Shown here: piece by piece, positions 33,948 to 42,999 of the stretch | How positions within the stretch are numbered: position 1 is the stretch's first letter | Layout of the letters: each line of letters starts with the position of its first letter | From: Amphritea balenae | GTDB lineage: Bacteria > Pseudomonadota > Gammaproteobacteria > Pseudomonadales > Balneatricaceae | DNA: 64,000 nucleotides | Direction of reading: 5' to 3' | Assembly: GCF_003858655.1 (NCBI RefSeq) | Contig: NZ_RQXV01000003.1 | Location: 186,001-250,000 of the forward strand | Notes under the pieces: generated by a model | Database searches by the model: none | Seen by the model: the letters and a program-made list of their open reading frames with translations, nothing else | What the model was told of the DNA's origin: nothing | Program-made: the position numbers and the translations under genes

Positions 33948-34895
33948 CTATGCAAATTGTGTTTCTACAAATGCGACCCGCTCTTCAGCCGTCATCACCT
34001 GGTCTCCAATAGCCTCAATTGATTGTAAGCGGCCACTTAATCCCCGGCTATTTGCTATCTGAATAGCCAACCCCGGCCGGGCATTCAGCTCGAGTAACAT
34101 GGGGCCATGCCTGGCATCTAAAACAATATCCACCCCCAGATAACCAAGGCCCGACATTTCAAAACAGTGAGCGCCCATGTGCAGTAAACGATGCCAGTCG
34201 CTGATGCGTATATCGGTTAACGGCATACCCGTATCGGGATGATCGGTTACCGGCCGGTCAAACTGCACTGCATGGGACGCCACACCCGTAGCAATATCAA
34301 GACCTACACCGACAGCTCCCTGATGCAAATTAGCTTTGCCGTCTGAAGCGGCTGTCGAAAGCCGCATCATCGCCATCACAGGAAAGCCCCTGAAGACGAT
34401 AATACGGATATCAGGCACCCCTTCATAACTGTAATGAATAAACTGTTCATCAAAATGGATCAGATCTTCAATAATCGCTTTATCAGGCTGTCCGCCAAGA
34501 GAATAAAGCCCGGCAAGAATATTGGACGTATGCCGTTTAATATCAACCAGGCTCAGGGCCTGATTGTTCGGTTTAAAATACTGTTCATCATCATGGTCAT
34601 GGATAACCAGAATACCTTTACCACCACTCCCTTTTGAGGGCTTAATACAAAACGCTTCCCGGTTGTGCAGCAGCTCAGCTATCTCACGCACCTGATGCTG
34701 ATACCGAACTACGCCCAACAGATCAGGTACTTTCAGACCGGCAGCCAGTGCCAGTTTCTTGGTTTTCAACTTATCATCAACCAGAGGAAACAGACGGCGC
34801 TCATTGTGCCGGGATATGTAATCAATATTACGCTCATTCATCCCCAGCACACCCAGATCACGTAACTTTCCTGATGAGATAAACCAGCCCATCAC
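33948..34895 (-). CDS. RimK-like ATP-grasp alpha-L-glutamate ligase family protein
   Basis: Predicted ATP-grasp ligase related to RimK (TIGR02291 group), which forms amide bonds with amino acids. The ATP-binding region shows AFCIKPSKGSGGKGILV (about 100), and the Mg/ATP-binding end shows GYLGVDIVLDARHGPMLLEL NAR in two adjacent blocks. At 315 residues it is typical. It overlaps the transglutaminase-7TM gene (ATGA), and with the retropepsin-like gene forms a three-gene set that comparative work has linked to peptide tagging and trimming. Substrate unknown. Confidence 0.88.
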   Translation of the reverse strand: MMGWFISSGKLRDLGVLGMNERNIDYISRHNERRLFPLVDDKLKTKKLALAAGLKVPDLLGVVRYQHQVREIAELLHNREAFCIKPSKGSGGKGILVIHDHDDEQYFKPNNQALSLVDIKRHTSNILAGLYSLGGQPDKAIIEDLIHFDEQFIHYSYEGVPDIRIIVFRGFPVMAMMRLSTAASDGKANLHQGAVGVGLDIATGVASHAVQFDRPVTDHPDTGMPLTDIRISDWHRLLHMGAHCFEMSGLGYLGVDIVLDARHGPMLLELNARPGLAIQIANSRGLSGRLQSIEAIGDQVMTAEERVAFVETQFA

Positions 34896-36451
34896 TCTGG
34901 CTTCCTGTTATCGACCGAGGCATTTTTTCCAGGCAGTGCCCCTGACTGGTCCTGCGGTGTAAGTGGACTAAAGCGTATCAATTCAATAAGACGGTAGCCG
35001 GTATAGCTACCTAACAACAATACAAACGCCAGTAACACCAGCTGTAAGCCTGGAAAATTAAATGTCAGATGCTGGACATAAGAGTTAGACATCACCATAT
35101 AAGCCAACAATGCCACCAGCAAAGAACCACCACCCTGTTTCATTACTTCAGTACCACCCTCCTCTTCCCACAGCAGCGACATACGTTCAATAGTCCAGGC
35201 AATAATAATCATGGGGAAGAAAATAATATTCAGACCTTCAACAATACGCAGGTTATAGGCGATCACCGAAAACGTCGCCGTCAGCAAAATAACCACGATG
35301 ATCACAGCACTGATACGGGCAACTAATAATAAATTCAGACGGGAGAGATAACTTCGGACGATCAGACCGGAAGCCACTATCAGTACAAATCCGGCCAGCC
35401 CTGCTCCTAGTGCTGTTTGCATCAGTGCTAAAGCGATCAACACCGGCATAAAAGTACCTGAGGTCCGTAAACCCACCAGGACCCGCATCAGCATGACGAC
35501 CATTACGCCGACCGGTATCAGCAGCAGCCCACGAAACAGTTGCTGTTCCTGTAAAGGCAAACTATGCAGTGACACCTGCGCCGCACTGTCATCCTGATAC
35601 TTCTGTTCAATCGCCTGCTGCACCGAAACTACATCACGTTGCATAGCAAAACTGACCCGTGTATTTCGCCCTCCCTCAAGATCTGTCAGGGGCCGATCAC
35701 CCATCTCCCAGATCAGTAGACGCTGGGGCCGCCCCTCTTTACCGGTACTCAGATTAAAAAAGGCTACCTCATCACCTTCATACACCATCAGATATTGATG
35801 TGTTTCCTGGTTACGTCGGCCGTGACGTAATCTGAGCGCAGTGACCTGACGCGCAGAGATACCTGCCAACCGCATCAATAACATCGCTGCGGCGGGCTGA
35901 TCCCGGTTCTGTTCAAGTAACTGCACTTGTTGATTCTCTGATAGCAATGCATTCAGTAGCTGGGCCGCCAATGTAATCTGGCTTGCCGACTGCTGCCTTG
36001 CTTGCTGAATTAAACGATTCGCCGCCAGGGTAACGGGTTCAGGTAATATCGGCGCAGGAGCTATCGGTGGTGGCGCTGCCCACGCAGGACTACCTACCGG
36101 GTCCAGCAGAAAACGAGCACGATAATAGAGTACCTGCTTACCTGCCGCCTGCTGCGTCGACCAACGAACCGCAGGAGTATCCTCTTCCGTCAGATAACTT
36201 AATCCATATCCCGGAGACGCTGTACCCTGTTCCAACAAAGTAAAGCCCGGTTGTGAACGGGGAATAGCCAACTGTACAACAACGCCTTCGCCCTTAGCGG
36301 TAAACTCCAGTCGCGCTTCAACACTCCAGACTTCACGAATCTCGCCCGGCAACCAGGGTACTTCAAGATTCAGGTGTCGATATACAGCACTGCCTAGCCC
36401 TAGCCCAACCAACAGGATAATCAGAAGATAAAATGGTATTTTCTGCTGCAT
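34892..36451 (-). CDS. Inactive transglutaminase fused to seven transmembrane helices
   Basis: 519 residues. An N-terminal membrane anchor and periplasmic region (about 30-300) correspond to the inactive transglutaminase fold, in which the Cys-His-Asp triad of active enzymes is missing. About seven hydrophobic helices follow in the C-terminal half, including GLLLIPVGVMVVMLMRVLVG and LGAGLAGFVLIVASGLIV. The protein is widely paired with ATP-grasp and retropepsin genes, exactly as here: the retropepsin stop is one base from its start and its stop overlaps the ligase start. Inferred role: peptide binding and membrane platform. Confidence 0.87.
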   Translation of the reverse strand: MQQKIPFYLLIILLVGLGLGSAVYRHLNLEVPWLPGEIREVWSVEARLEFTAKGEGVVVQLAIPRSQPGFTLLEQGTASPGYGLSYLTEEDTPAVRWSTQQAAGKQVLYYRARFLLDPVGSPAWAAPPPIAPAPILPEPVTLAANRLIQQARQQSASQITLAAQLLNALLSENQQVQLLEQNRDQPAAAMLLMRLAGISARQVTALRLRHGRRNQETHQYLMVYEGDEVAFFNLSTGKEGRPQRLLIWEMGDRPLTDLEGGRNTRVSFAMQRDVVSVQQAIEQKYQDDSAAQVSLHSLPLQEQQLFRGLLLIPVGVMVVMLMRVLVGLRTSGTFMPVLIALALMQTALGAGLAGFVLIVASGLIVRSYLSRLNLLLVARISAVIIVVILLTATFSVIAYNLRIVEGLNIIFFPMIIIAWTIERMSLLWEEEGGTEVMKQGGGSLLVALLAYMVMSNSYVQHLTFNFPGLQLVLLAFVLLLGSYTGYRLIELIRFSPLTPQDQSGALPGKNASVDNRKPE

Positions 36452-36452
36452 A

Positions 36453-37145
36453 TCATTTTACCGCTTCAGCCTGCTTTGCAGGCTGCTTGCCTAAGATATA
36501 GCGACGGGCAACATCGACAACCATCAGGTCACGCAGTAAATTACGGCCAACCAACACTTCATAGTTAAGATGACTACGGTCTTTAAGTGTGAATTCAGCT
36601 ACCTGGGAGATTGTGCCCAGCCGAATCCCAAGCTTCACAACCCAGCGTCTATCTTTTTCTGTCGCGGCCTGGCGTATGTTTGCATAGCGCTCCACCAGCA
36701 TAGAAACTTCTCGCCCATCTTCCAGAGTAAACCTGACCCAGCGCTTTCCATTACGCTCAAATTCCGTCACATTCTTAGCACTAATTGATGATGTTGATGC
36801 CCCTGTATCCATCCGTACTTTGACTGCACTTTGATGGCTACCGAAATCGATCCAGGCCCATTCAACGTCACCAACAACGGTTTTATTATTCAATGATTGT
36901 CGTAAATCAGAACAGGACTGATCAGACTGCACCTGAACAAGCAGGGCCTGACGTTTATCAGACTCGCGCTTTATCAACTGATTCGTCTTGCTTTGCGTTG
37001 CTACCAGTTTATCCAGCTGAGGCTGCAGTTGTTGACACTGAGCAATTGCCTGCTCAGAAAGTTGGATGTTCTCGCGCTGTAAATTCTTTGTTGCTATACA
37101 TCCCTGCAACAACAATAAAGCGAGACACAAAATAAGTGCTCTCAT
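36453..37145 (-). CDS. Retropepsin-like aspartic endopeptidase lipoprotein (ATP-dependent zinc protease family)
   Basis: Predicted lipoprotein: signal with lipobox LLLQGC (Cys16), then a coiled coil to about residue 75 and a retropepsin-like domain from about 95. The catalytic DTG is at 113-115 (RMDTGASTSS), and the domain ends with YEVLVGRNLLRDLMVVD, the second conserved block. Family names mention ATP-dependent zinc protease, but the sequence is of the aspartic type. It opens the operon with the transglutaminase-7TM and ATP-grasp genes. Probably anchored in the envelope. Confidence 0.88.
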   Translation of the reverse strand: MRALILCLALLLLQGCIATKNLQRENIQLSEQAIAQCQQLQPQLDKLVATQSKTNQLIKRESDKRQALLVQVQSDQSCSDLRQSLNNKTVVGDVEWAWIDFGSHQSAVKVRMDTGASTSSISAKNVTEFERNGKRWVRFTLEDGREVSMLVERYANIRQAATEKDRRWVVKLGIRLGTISQVAEFTLKDRSHLNYEVLVGRNLLRDLMVVDVARRYILGKQPAKQAEAVK

Positions 37146-37436
37146 CCTATAACCCCGATAACTTCAGGTTGTGCTCAGTACACAACAGCTATCTTCTGTG
37201 ACCCGTAATCAGCTCACAGAGAACGTAATTCCACACTTAAGCATAGCTGCGAGGGAATATTACGTCGATTAATTAGGGCAAGTTGAGACTTGTTTTAAAT
37301 GAGTAGCAATAAGAGGTTCAGCTTTAAATGCATACGACAAAGAACAGGTCTGACTGGTCTGTCACAAATCTACAGTTTAATCTGTCAATTAAACTGAAAT
37401 TTAAACTGTCATTTAAACTATTGTTTCATTTGTTAT
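37146..37436. other. A+T-rich intergenic region with short repeats
   Basis: About 290 bp. The right part (about 37370-37435) consists of degenerate, partly inverted TTTAAACTGTCA-like words, such as AGTTTAAT, TTAAACTG and TTTAAACT. No gene is seen. It contains the upstream region of the protease operon. Confidence 0.5.
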
Positions 37437-38297
37437 TTAAGCTGTTTTTTCATCAATAGTCGCAATCGGGCGGCTAGTATCCCTGATCCACTCACTCCAG
37501 GAGCCAGGATAGATACGAGCACCAGTCAGACCTGCATGTTCCATTGCAAGCAGGTTATGACATGCAGTCACGCCGGAACCACAATAATGGACTACCTGAG
37601 CCGCGGCGGTACCCTTTAGTAACAATTGCCATTCAATGCGTAACTGTTCAGCACTTTTAAAGCATCCGTTGGCCGAAAGATTGTCCGGTAAAGGCCGGTT
37701 CAACGCCCCCGGTATATGCCCGGCAACCGGATCAATCGGTTCCTGCTCTCCCCTAAAACGCTCCGCAGTGCGGGCGTCAATTAGTAAGCCTTGCTGAGGA
37801 AAATCAGCAACCTGATCCAGCGGCAAAATCATAGAAGTATCTGCAGTACCGCTAAAATCACCCGGTACATTCTTTGGCAGTGCTGCTGTCACACCTGAAC
37901 CTGCCGCAATCCAGGCTGGAAAACCACCATCCAGCAGCGCAACAGACTTATGACCCAACAGTTTAAGCAACCACCAGCACCGACTTGCCATCGCGCCGCC
38001 GCAATCATCATAAACCACCACCTGCGAACGATCAGAGACCCCTTTTTCACTAAAAGTAGCAGTAAGAGACTCAAACCCGGGAAGTGGATGACGCCCTGTT
38101 TCCGGTGTTACCGGTGCAGAGAGTTCCCTGTCCAGATCGATATACCGGGCATTCGGGATATGGCTTTCAGCGTAAAGCTTTGCTCCCAGCCCGGTATCCA
38201 TCAAATTAAAGCGACAATCCAGAATAACCAGATCACTCTGTTCAGTATCAATCAAATCAGACAATTCATTTGCAGAAATCAAGGTACTAAACATCAT
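37437..38297 (-). CDS. sseA: 3-mercaptopyruvate sulfurtransferase
   Basis: Two-rhodanese-domain sulfurtransferase moving sulfur from 3-mercaptopyruvate to thiols or cyanide. The inactive N-terminal rhodanese ends with YDDCGGAMASRCWWL, and the C-terminal domain has the active Cys239 in HYCGSGVTAC, the CGSGVTA loop being diagnostic for mercaptopyruvate rather than thiosulfate enzymes. 286 residues, full length. A single gene next to trpS. Confidence 0.93.
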   Translation of the reverse strand: MMFSTLISANELSDLIDTEQSDLVILDCRFNLMDTGLGAKLYAESHIPNARYIDLDRELSAPVTPETGRHPLPGFESLTATFSEKGVSDRSQVVVYDDCGGAMASRCWWLLKLLGHKSVALLDGGFPAWIAAGSGVTAALPKNVPGDFSGTADTSMILPLDQVADFPQQGLLIDARTAERFRGEQEPIDPVAGHIPGALNRPLPDNLSANGCFKSAEQLRIEWQLLLKGTAAAQVVHYCGSGVTACHNLLAMEHAGLTGARIYPGSWSEWIRDTSRPIATIDEKTA

Positions 38298-38359
38298 CTG
38301 TTCTCCGGTTATTGAGTCACGATATTCTGGTCGCTGTTACTGGTCGTTTAAGCTGCTGC

Positions 38360-39640
38360 TCAGGCTAACAGATCAGCCAGCTCTTCACGCAGCAGATCCA
38401 ACTCGTTCTGAGCTTTCTGTTTCGCTTTCTTCTTCAGCGTTTCAACAAGAGCTTCTTTCTCACTGATCAGGAGTTTAGCTTCAGCAGCTTTATCTTCAGC
38501 GGCTTCGACCCGATCAAGCATCGGTTTAAGCTGCATCAGGATAGCGCGACGACGGCCTTCTTCAGCCCGGGCGATCTGCTCTGCAGACTGTTCTTTCTCT
38601 TTCTTCGCTTCCTGCTGTACGTTTGCAGCCTGGTAAGTCAGAGGACGAATACCGGTAGCGATACGTATCTGATCGAGGAATGGCGTCGCATAGCTACGGG
38701 CTTTTTCAGCACCTTTATGCAACTGCTGTTCAACATAAGCCATGTCGGTCATCAGTCGATTGTATTCTTCACGTGGTGCCGACAAAAAGCTATCCAGATA
38801 TTCGAACAGTTCTTTTTTAGCATCGCCCCAACCAATACCATTTTCAAACTTGCTGCGCATCTCCTCTTGTTCGGCCGGACTGGCAAAACTTGAGTAGAGC
38901 TGGAAGATAGTGCTGTTATCAGCATCTTTGGGCTCGCCAGGCTCTTTAGTGTCAGTCTTGATCTGTTTAATCAGCTTGTACAATTCATCAGACGAGCTGA
39001 ACAACGGAATAGTGTTGTCGTAGCTCTTAGACATCTTACGGCCATCCAGGCCCGGTATCAGCTGAGTCTGTTCATCCACCTGCGCTTCAGGTAGGTGAAA
39101 CAGCGTACCATAGGTATGATTAAATCGACCCGCAATATCCCGTGCCATCTCAATGTGCTGAATCTGATCTTTGCCTACCGGGATAATACCGGCATTAAAC
39201 ATCAGAATATCTGCAGCCATCAGTACCGGATAGCTGAACAGCCCCATTGTTACATCATCGTCATCCTGCTTATTTGCTTCGCGGTTAGCATCGACAGAGG
39301 CTTTATATGCATGAGAACGATTCATCAGACCTTTAGAGGTCATGCAGGTAAGAATCCAGGTCAGCTCCGTTATTTCAGGGATATCTGTCTGACGATAGAA
39401 TGTCGCTTTATCCGTATCCAGCCCCAGCGCCAGCCAGGTCGCTGCAATCTCACGGGTTGAACGGGCGACCCGCTCCGGATCATGACACTTAATCAGCGCA
39501 TGGAAGTCTGCCAGAAAGAAGTAACTGTTAAAATTGCTGTTCTCACTCGCCTCAATTGCCGGCTTAATAGCCCCCAAATAGTTACCGATGTGGGGGGTAC
39601 CGGTGGTGGTAATACCGGTCAGTACGGTTTGCTTAGTCAT
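38360..39640 (-). CDS. trpS: Tryptophan--tRNA ligase with C-terminal coiled-coil extension
   Basis: Class I aminoacyl-tRNA synthetase. The HIGH-type signature is TPHIGNYLG (15-23) and the KMSKS loop is at 202-206. The catalytic and anticodon-binding body ends at about residue 340 and is followed by about 85 residues rich in Ala, Lys and Glu (EQSAEQIARAEEGRRRAIL and LKKKAKQKAQNELDLLREEL), predicted to be a coiled coil. E. coli TrpRS has 334 residues and lacks it; Pseudomonas-type enzymes are similarly long. The tail may help bind tRNA or partners. Confidence 0.95.
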   Translation of the reverse strand: MTKQTVLTGITTTGTPHIGNYLGAIKPAIEASENSNFNSYFFLADFHALIKCHDPERVARSTREIAATWLALGLDTDKATFYRQTDIPEITELTWILTCMTSKGLMNRSHAYKASVDANREANKQDDDDVTMGLFSYPVLMAADILMFNAGIIPVGKDQIQHIEMARDIAGRFNHTYGTLFHLPEAQVDEQTQLIPGLDGRKMSKSYDNTIPLFSSSDELYKLIKQIKTDTKEPGEPKDADNSTIFQLYSSFASPAEQEEMRSKFENGIGWGDAKKELFEYLDSFLSAPREEYNRLMTDMAYVEQQLHKGAEKARSYATPFLDQIRIATGIRPLTYQAANVQQEAKKEKEQSAEQIARAEEGRRRAILMQLKPMLDRVEAAEDKAAEAKLLISEKEALVETLKKKAKQKAQNELDLLREELADLLA

Positions 39641-39788
39641 TGGATTATCTTTTCTATAAAAAGCTGTCTGAAATTGCGCCCTATAATACTAGAAAAACCT
39701 GTCTATAACCTCCCGGATTAAACCAATGCAGTCTTTTTTCATATCCGAATCAGTGGTACAAAGAGTCCTCTCTTTTTAAGGAACTGTT

Positions 39789-40097
39789 ATGCTGGATCTG
39801 ATGCCCTCTTTTATCGTCTTAGGTTCTCTGCTTGTGACCCTGTTTTTTTTAATTAAACGGGCCCCTGATCGCAAAGCCGCGACTATTGTAAATTGCGTTC
39901 TTATGAGTGCCCTCTGTTTTGTTGGCGGCATGCTCATCTCTGCTATGTATACCCGTGCAGTAGGTAATGAAAATTCTAATCCAATGATCATCGCTGTACT
40001 GGTCGCGTTCGGTACGATCAGCGCAATGTCGATCTACATTAAGCTGGATAATAAACAGAAACTGATAAAGCGTGAGGATAATCAGGAGCAGCTTTGA
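39789..40097 (+). CDS. Hypothetical membrane protein, three helices
   Basis: No family recognised. 102 residues with three hydrophobic segments (about 6-22, 34-54 and 64-83) and a charged C-terminal tail (KLDNKQKLIKRE). Most likely an inner-membrane protein. It is divergent from trpS, with AAGGAACTGTT before the ATG. Confidence 0.65.
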   Translation: MLDLMPSFIVLGSLLVTLFFLIKRAPDRKAATIVNCVLMSALCFVGGMLISAMYTRAVGNENSNPMIIAVLVAFGTISAMSIYIKLDNKQKLIKREDNQEQL

Positions 40098-40178
40098 CAA
40101 AACAGACTTGCTGACCAACACTTTTCTGACCACTCTTACAGTAAGAGGTATAAGCTTTGAAAAGCTGAGGAGGTCAGG

Positions 40179-40412
40179 ATGGACAGATCTGCCCATACGA
40201 TGAATACTCTGTTCGAACAATTAGGATTACCCAGTGATAATTCCTCAATCGATCAGTTTATCCGTACACACACATTATTTACACAATCGGTAAAGCTGGA
40301 TGAAGCGACTTTCTGGAATGATAGCCAGGCCGGTTTTATTAAAGAGTGTCTGGACAGCGATTCAGACTGGTCAGAAATAGTTGATGAACTGAATATTCGA
40401 CTTCACTCCTGA
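40179..40412 (+). CDS. DUF2789 family protein
   Basis: 77-residue acidic protein of the DUF2789 family: TLFEQLGLPSDNSSIDQFI near the start, then ATFWNDSQAGFIKECLDSDS and DWSEIVDELNIRL, matching the family pattern. The start is supported by a strong GAGGAGGTCAGG. Function unknown. A terminator follows. Confidence 0.85.
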   Translation: MDRSAHTMNTLFEQLGLPSDNSSIDQFIRTHTLFTQSVKLDEATFWNDSQAGFIKECLDSDSDWSEIVDELNIRLHS

Positions 40413-40464
40413 ACAATCGGTTCACTATTTGCCAGCTCTATCACCCATATAGCAAGATCTTATC

Positions 40465-40493
40465 GACCAGCTCTTTCCAGAGCTGGTCGTTTT
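40465..40493 (+). terminator. Rho-independent terminator after the DUF2789 gene
   Basis: GACCAGCTCT, loop TTCC, AGAGCTGGTC, then GTTTTAGTT. Confidence 0.82.
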
Positions 40494-40535
40494 AGTTAGG
40501 ATCTGTGAACTATTCCAATTTACCGATACAAAACT

Positions 40536-41309
40536 ATGCTACTGGTTATCTCTCCTGCTAAGAATCTTGATTACGACACCCCTTCTACGACTGAACAGTT
40601 CAGCCAACCGGTACACCTGAATCATGCTCAGGAACTGATAGACCAGCTGCGTCAACTTTCTGTTCAGGATATCGCAGAGCTGATGAAGCTCAGCGATAAA
40701 CTATCAGCCCTGAATGTTGCCCGTTATGAAAGCTGGTCTCAGCCATTCGATACCGTTAATGCTAAACAAGCGGTGCTGGCTTTTAATGGCGATGTCTACA
40801 GCGGCCTGAATGCTGACGACTTTACCGCACAGGAGCTCAGCTTTACTCAGGATCATCTACGCATACTTTCAGGTCTATACGGGGTATTGAAGCCACTAGA
40901 TCTGATGCAACCTTATCGCCTTGAGATGGGCACCAAACTGGCTAACAATCGGGGCCAGAATCTATACAGTTTCTGGGGTGATATTGTCACTGAAGACCTG
41001 AATACGGTGCTAAGTGCCAGTGATGAACAGGTTCTGGTTAATCTGGCATCTAATGAGTATTTTAAGTCGGTAAAACCCAAGAACCTGCAAGGTCGGGTGA
41101 TTACACCGGTATTTAAAGACTGGAAAAACGGACAATACAAAATCATCAGTTTCTTTGCTAAAAAAGCGCGGGGATTGATGTGCCGTTACGCGATAAAAAA
41201 CCAGATCACCGATGCAGAGCAACTGAAGCACTTCGATCTTGCGGGTTATCAATACGATGACCAGTTATCCCAAGGCGATACCTGGGTCTTTACCCGTAAA
41301 GAAGTATAA
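40536..41309 (+). CDS. yaaA: Peroxide stress protein YaaA
   Basis: YaaA/DUF328 protein, which limits free iron and DNA damage under peroxide stress in E. coli. The diagnostic N-terminus [13 protein letters not shown] is followed by the conserved [26 protein letters not shown] and the C-terminal [14 protein letters not shown]. 257 residues, full length. It is preceded by a terminator and has its own promoter region. Regulation by OxyR occurs elsewhere but no site was recognised here. Confidence 0.95.
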   Translation: MLLVISPAKNLDYDTPSTTEQFSQPVHLNHAQELIDQLRQLSVQDIAELMKLSDKLSALNVARYESWSQPFDTVNAKQAVLAFNGDVYSGLNADDFTAQELSFTQDHLRILSGLYGVLKPLDLMQPYRLEMGTKLANNRGQNLYSFWGDIVTEDLNTVLSASDEQVLVNLASNEYFKSVKPKNLQGRVITPVFKDWKNGQYKIISFFAKKARGLMCRYAIKNQITDAEQLKHFDLAGYQYDDQLSQGDTWVFTRKEV

Positions 41310-41318
41310 ATTCTGTTG

Positions 41319-41915
41319 TTAAGCTAATGCTAACTGGGGCTTAATCAGTTTTGACATTAAGACCCAGCGCCCTCCATGTAAGCACCCTGGATAAGCGATA
41401 ACCGGCTTAGAGCTAACCTCTTGATAACCAGCCCTGGCGCAGAGTCTGTGAGCGATTATATTTTCAGAAGCAACGATAATGCTCAGGCTGTCACAGCCCT
41501 TTTCCATCCCCTGAATTTCAGCATCATTGAACAACTTTTTGGCCGCACCCTGGCCACGACAATGTTCAAGTACTGCTATCGCGCTAATATACCAACTGCC
41601 AGGCACTACGGCCTCTAATTCAACCAGTGGTAGCAATACAGAAGGATACTGGTCTATCGTCTCCATCTCATAGGGTACTGGCAAACGGTAGGCAAATGAC
41701 ATACCTAGTAGCTTGTCACCTTCATAACATATCCGGGCATTGATATAGCTAAAGTTACCTTCAGCTACAGCCAGACGGCGTGCAACCGCAGAAAGGGGCG
41801 TTTCTCCCACGGCCAGATAGTCCTGCAACAGGTACTCGGGAATGCCCTCACCTGACAGGTTAATCAGGTAGGCCAGATCTAGTACATCTTCTTTAACTGC
41901 AGCTCTGATATTCAT
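41319..41915 (-). CDS. GNAT-family N-acetyltransferase
   Basis: 198-residue GNAT enzyme. Motif A is SAIAVLEHCRGQGAAKKLF (about 120), and motif B has ENIIAHRLCARAGYQEV, the usual NxxAxxLYxxxGF variant. The N-terminal IRAAVKEDVLDLAYL is also typical. The C-terminus carries YPGCLHGGRWVLMSK, perhaps the acceptor-binding part. The substrate is unknown. It converges on yaaA. Confidence 0.85.
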   Translation of the reverse strand: MNIRAAVKEDVLDLAYLINLSGEGIPEYLLQDYLAVGETPLSAVARRLAVAEGNFSYINARICYEGDKLLGMSFAYRLPVPYEMETIDQYPSVLLPLVELEAVVPGSWYISAIAVLEHCRGQGAAKKLFNDAEIQGMEKGCDSLSIIVASENIIAHRLCARAGYQEVSSKPVIAYPGCLHGGRWVLMSKLIKPQLALA

Positions 41916-42025
41916 CGCTACAACCTCAAAATAATGTTACCCCCTCATACAAACTATCAGATCTGTTCGTTGATTCGTCAATGTTTGGCTGGATTGCCCT
42001 GGTTAAAAATCTAATAGTGCAGAAC

Positions 42026-42056
42026 GAAAAAACGCACCAGAAGGTGCGTTTTTTTT
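42026..42056 (-). terminator. Rho-independent terminator of the Tim44-like operon
   Basis: AAAAAACGCACC, loop AGAA, GGTGCGTTTTTTTT: a perfect stem with a strong tract on both sides. Confidence 0.9.
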
Positions 42057-42073
42057 AATTTAAAGGTAGTAGC

Positions 42074-42976
42074 TTAAGGCTGCTGAATACCCACTATCTT
42101 CCAGTCTGAATCAGCCTGTGACATATCACGGCTAAGGTGCCAGATCTCACTGAACTCAGTTGTCTCTGCGCCATCTTCTTTAAGCCAGCCATAGAAATTA
42201 ATTGAGGCAACGACATGATCACCATTGTCGATAAAGTTAGCCAGTTCAGCCATCACAGAAACCACTTCCGTGGTCTGGTTCTGGGGTTGCTTAGCACGCT
42301 CCTGCTGAAGAATTTCCAACAATTCAGGCGTTGTATAAGTGGCTATATCATCCCAGTCAGACAGATCCCAGGCCTTTTGCAGATGACCAAAGTGCCCTTG
42401 TGCGCCTTCTACAAAAGCTTTTTCATTAAACCATTCTGGTAGTTTCAGCTCTGGTGTTCCCATGCTAAATCCAGCTCCCGGAGCCGGTGAGAAATCCTGA
42501 TAGGACGGCTGCTCGCTCTGCTGTCGCTGCTGAGTCTGATCCTGAGCCTGATCTTGAGACTGACCTTGAGACTGATGTGGCTGACGCTGATGGCCCGCAT
42601 ACTGAGGCGCCTGAGAACGCTTTACTGCTGAGAAGATCTTAAACGCAGCAAAAATGAGCAATCCGATCAGCAGCATATCCATAAACTGGAAGCCTTCAAA
42701 AGCACCGCCGAAGAACAATGCTCCGAGTAAGCCTCCGGCCAGTAAACCACCCATCAGACCACCAAAACCACTACGGCGTGGTTGAGTCGCTTTATTAGTC
42801 GCTGATCCTGTCGGCGCGGCCTGTTGCTTTGAGGGTGCTGCCGGCTGCACTCTCTTAGGCGTTGAGAATGACTTACCGAAGCTGCTACCACCACCGAAAC
42901 GCTTAGCCTCGGCTTCTGGTACCAACATACCAAGCCCGATAACCAAAGCAAAAAATGAAACTAACAGGGTACGCAT
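42074..42976 (-). CDS. Tim44-like domain protein with signal peptide
   Basis: 300-residue exported protein. A signal peptide (MRTLLVSFFALVIGLGML to EAEA) is followed by a GGGSSFGKS/GGLMGG low-complexity linker, a membrane helix (about 97-116), a Gln-rich linker (residues about 130-165, many QSQ/QDQ repeats) and a C-terminal Tim44-like domain (about 180-300, NEKAFVEGAQGHFGHLQKAW). Bacterial Tim44-like proteins are membrane-associated with unclear roles. The start chosen at 42976 has GGAG upstream; the frame runs nine codons further, into the DMT gene. Last gene of a four-gene operon. Confidence 0.88.
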   Translation of the reverse strand: MRTLLVSFFALVIGLGMLVPEAEAKRFGGGSSFGKSFSTPKRVQPAAPSKQQAAPTGSATNKATQPRRSGFGGLMGGLLAGGLLGALFFGGAFEGFQFMDMLLIGLLIFAAFKIFSAVKRSQAPQYAGHQRQPHQSQGQSQDQAQDQTQQRQQSEQPSYQDFSPAPGAGFSMGTPELKLPEWFNEKAFVEGAQGHFGHLQKAWDLSDWDDIATYTTPELLEILQQERAKQPQNQTTEVVSVMAELANFIDNGDHVVASINFYGWLKEDGAETTEFSEIWHLSRDMSQADSDWKIVGIQQP

Positions 42977-42999
42977 AGAAACTCCTTCATATCCGGCTC

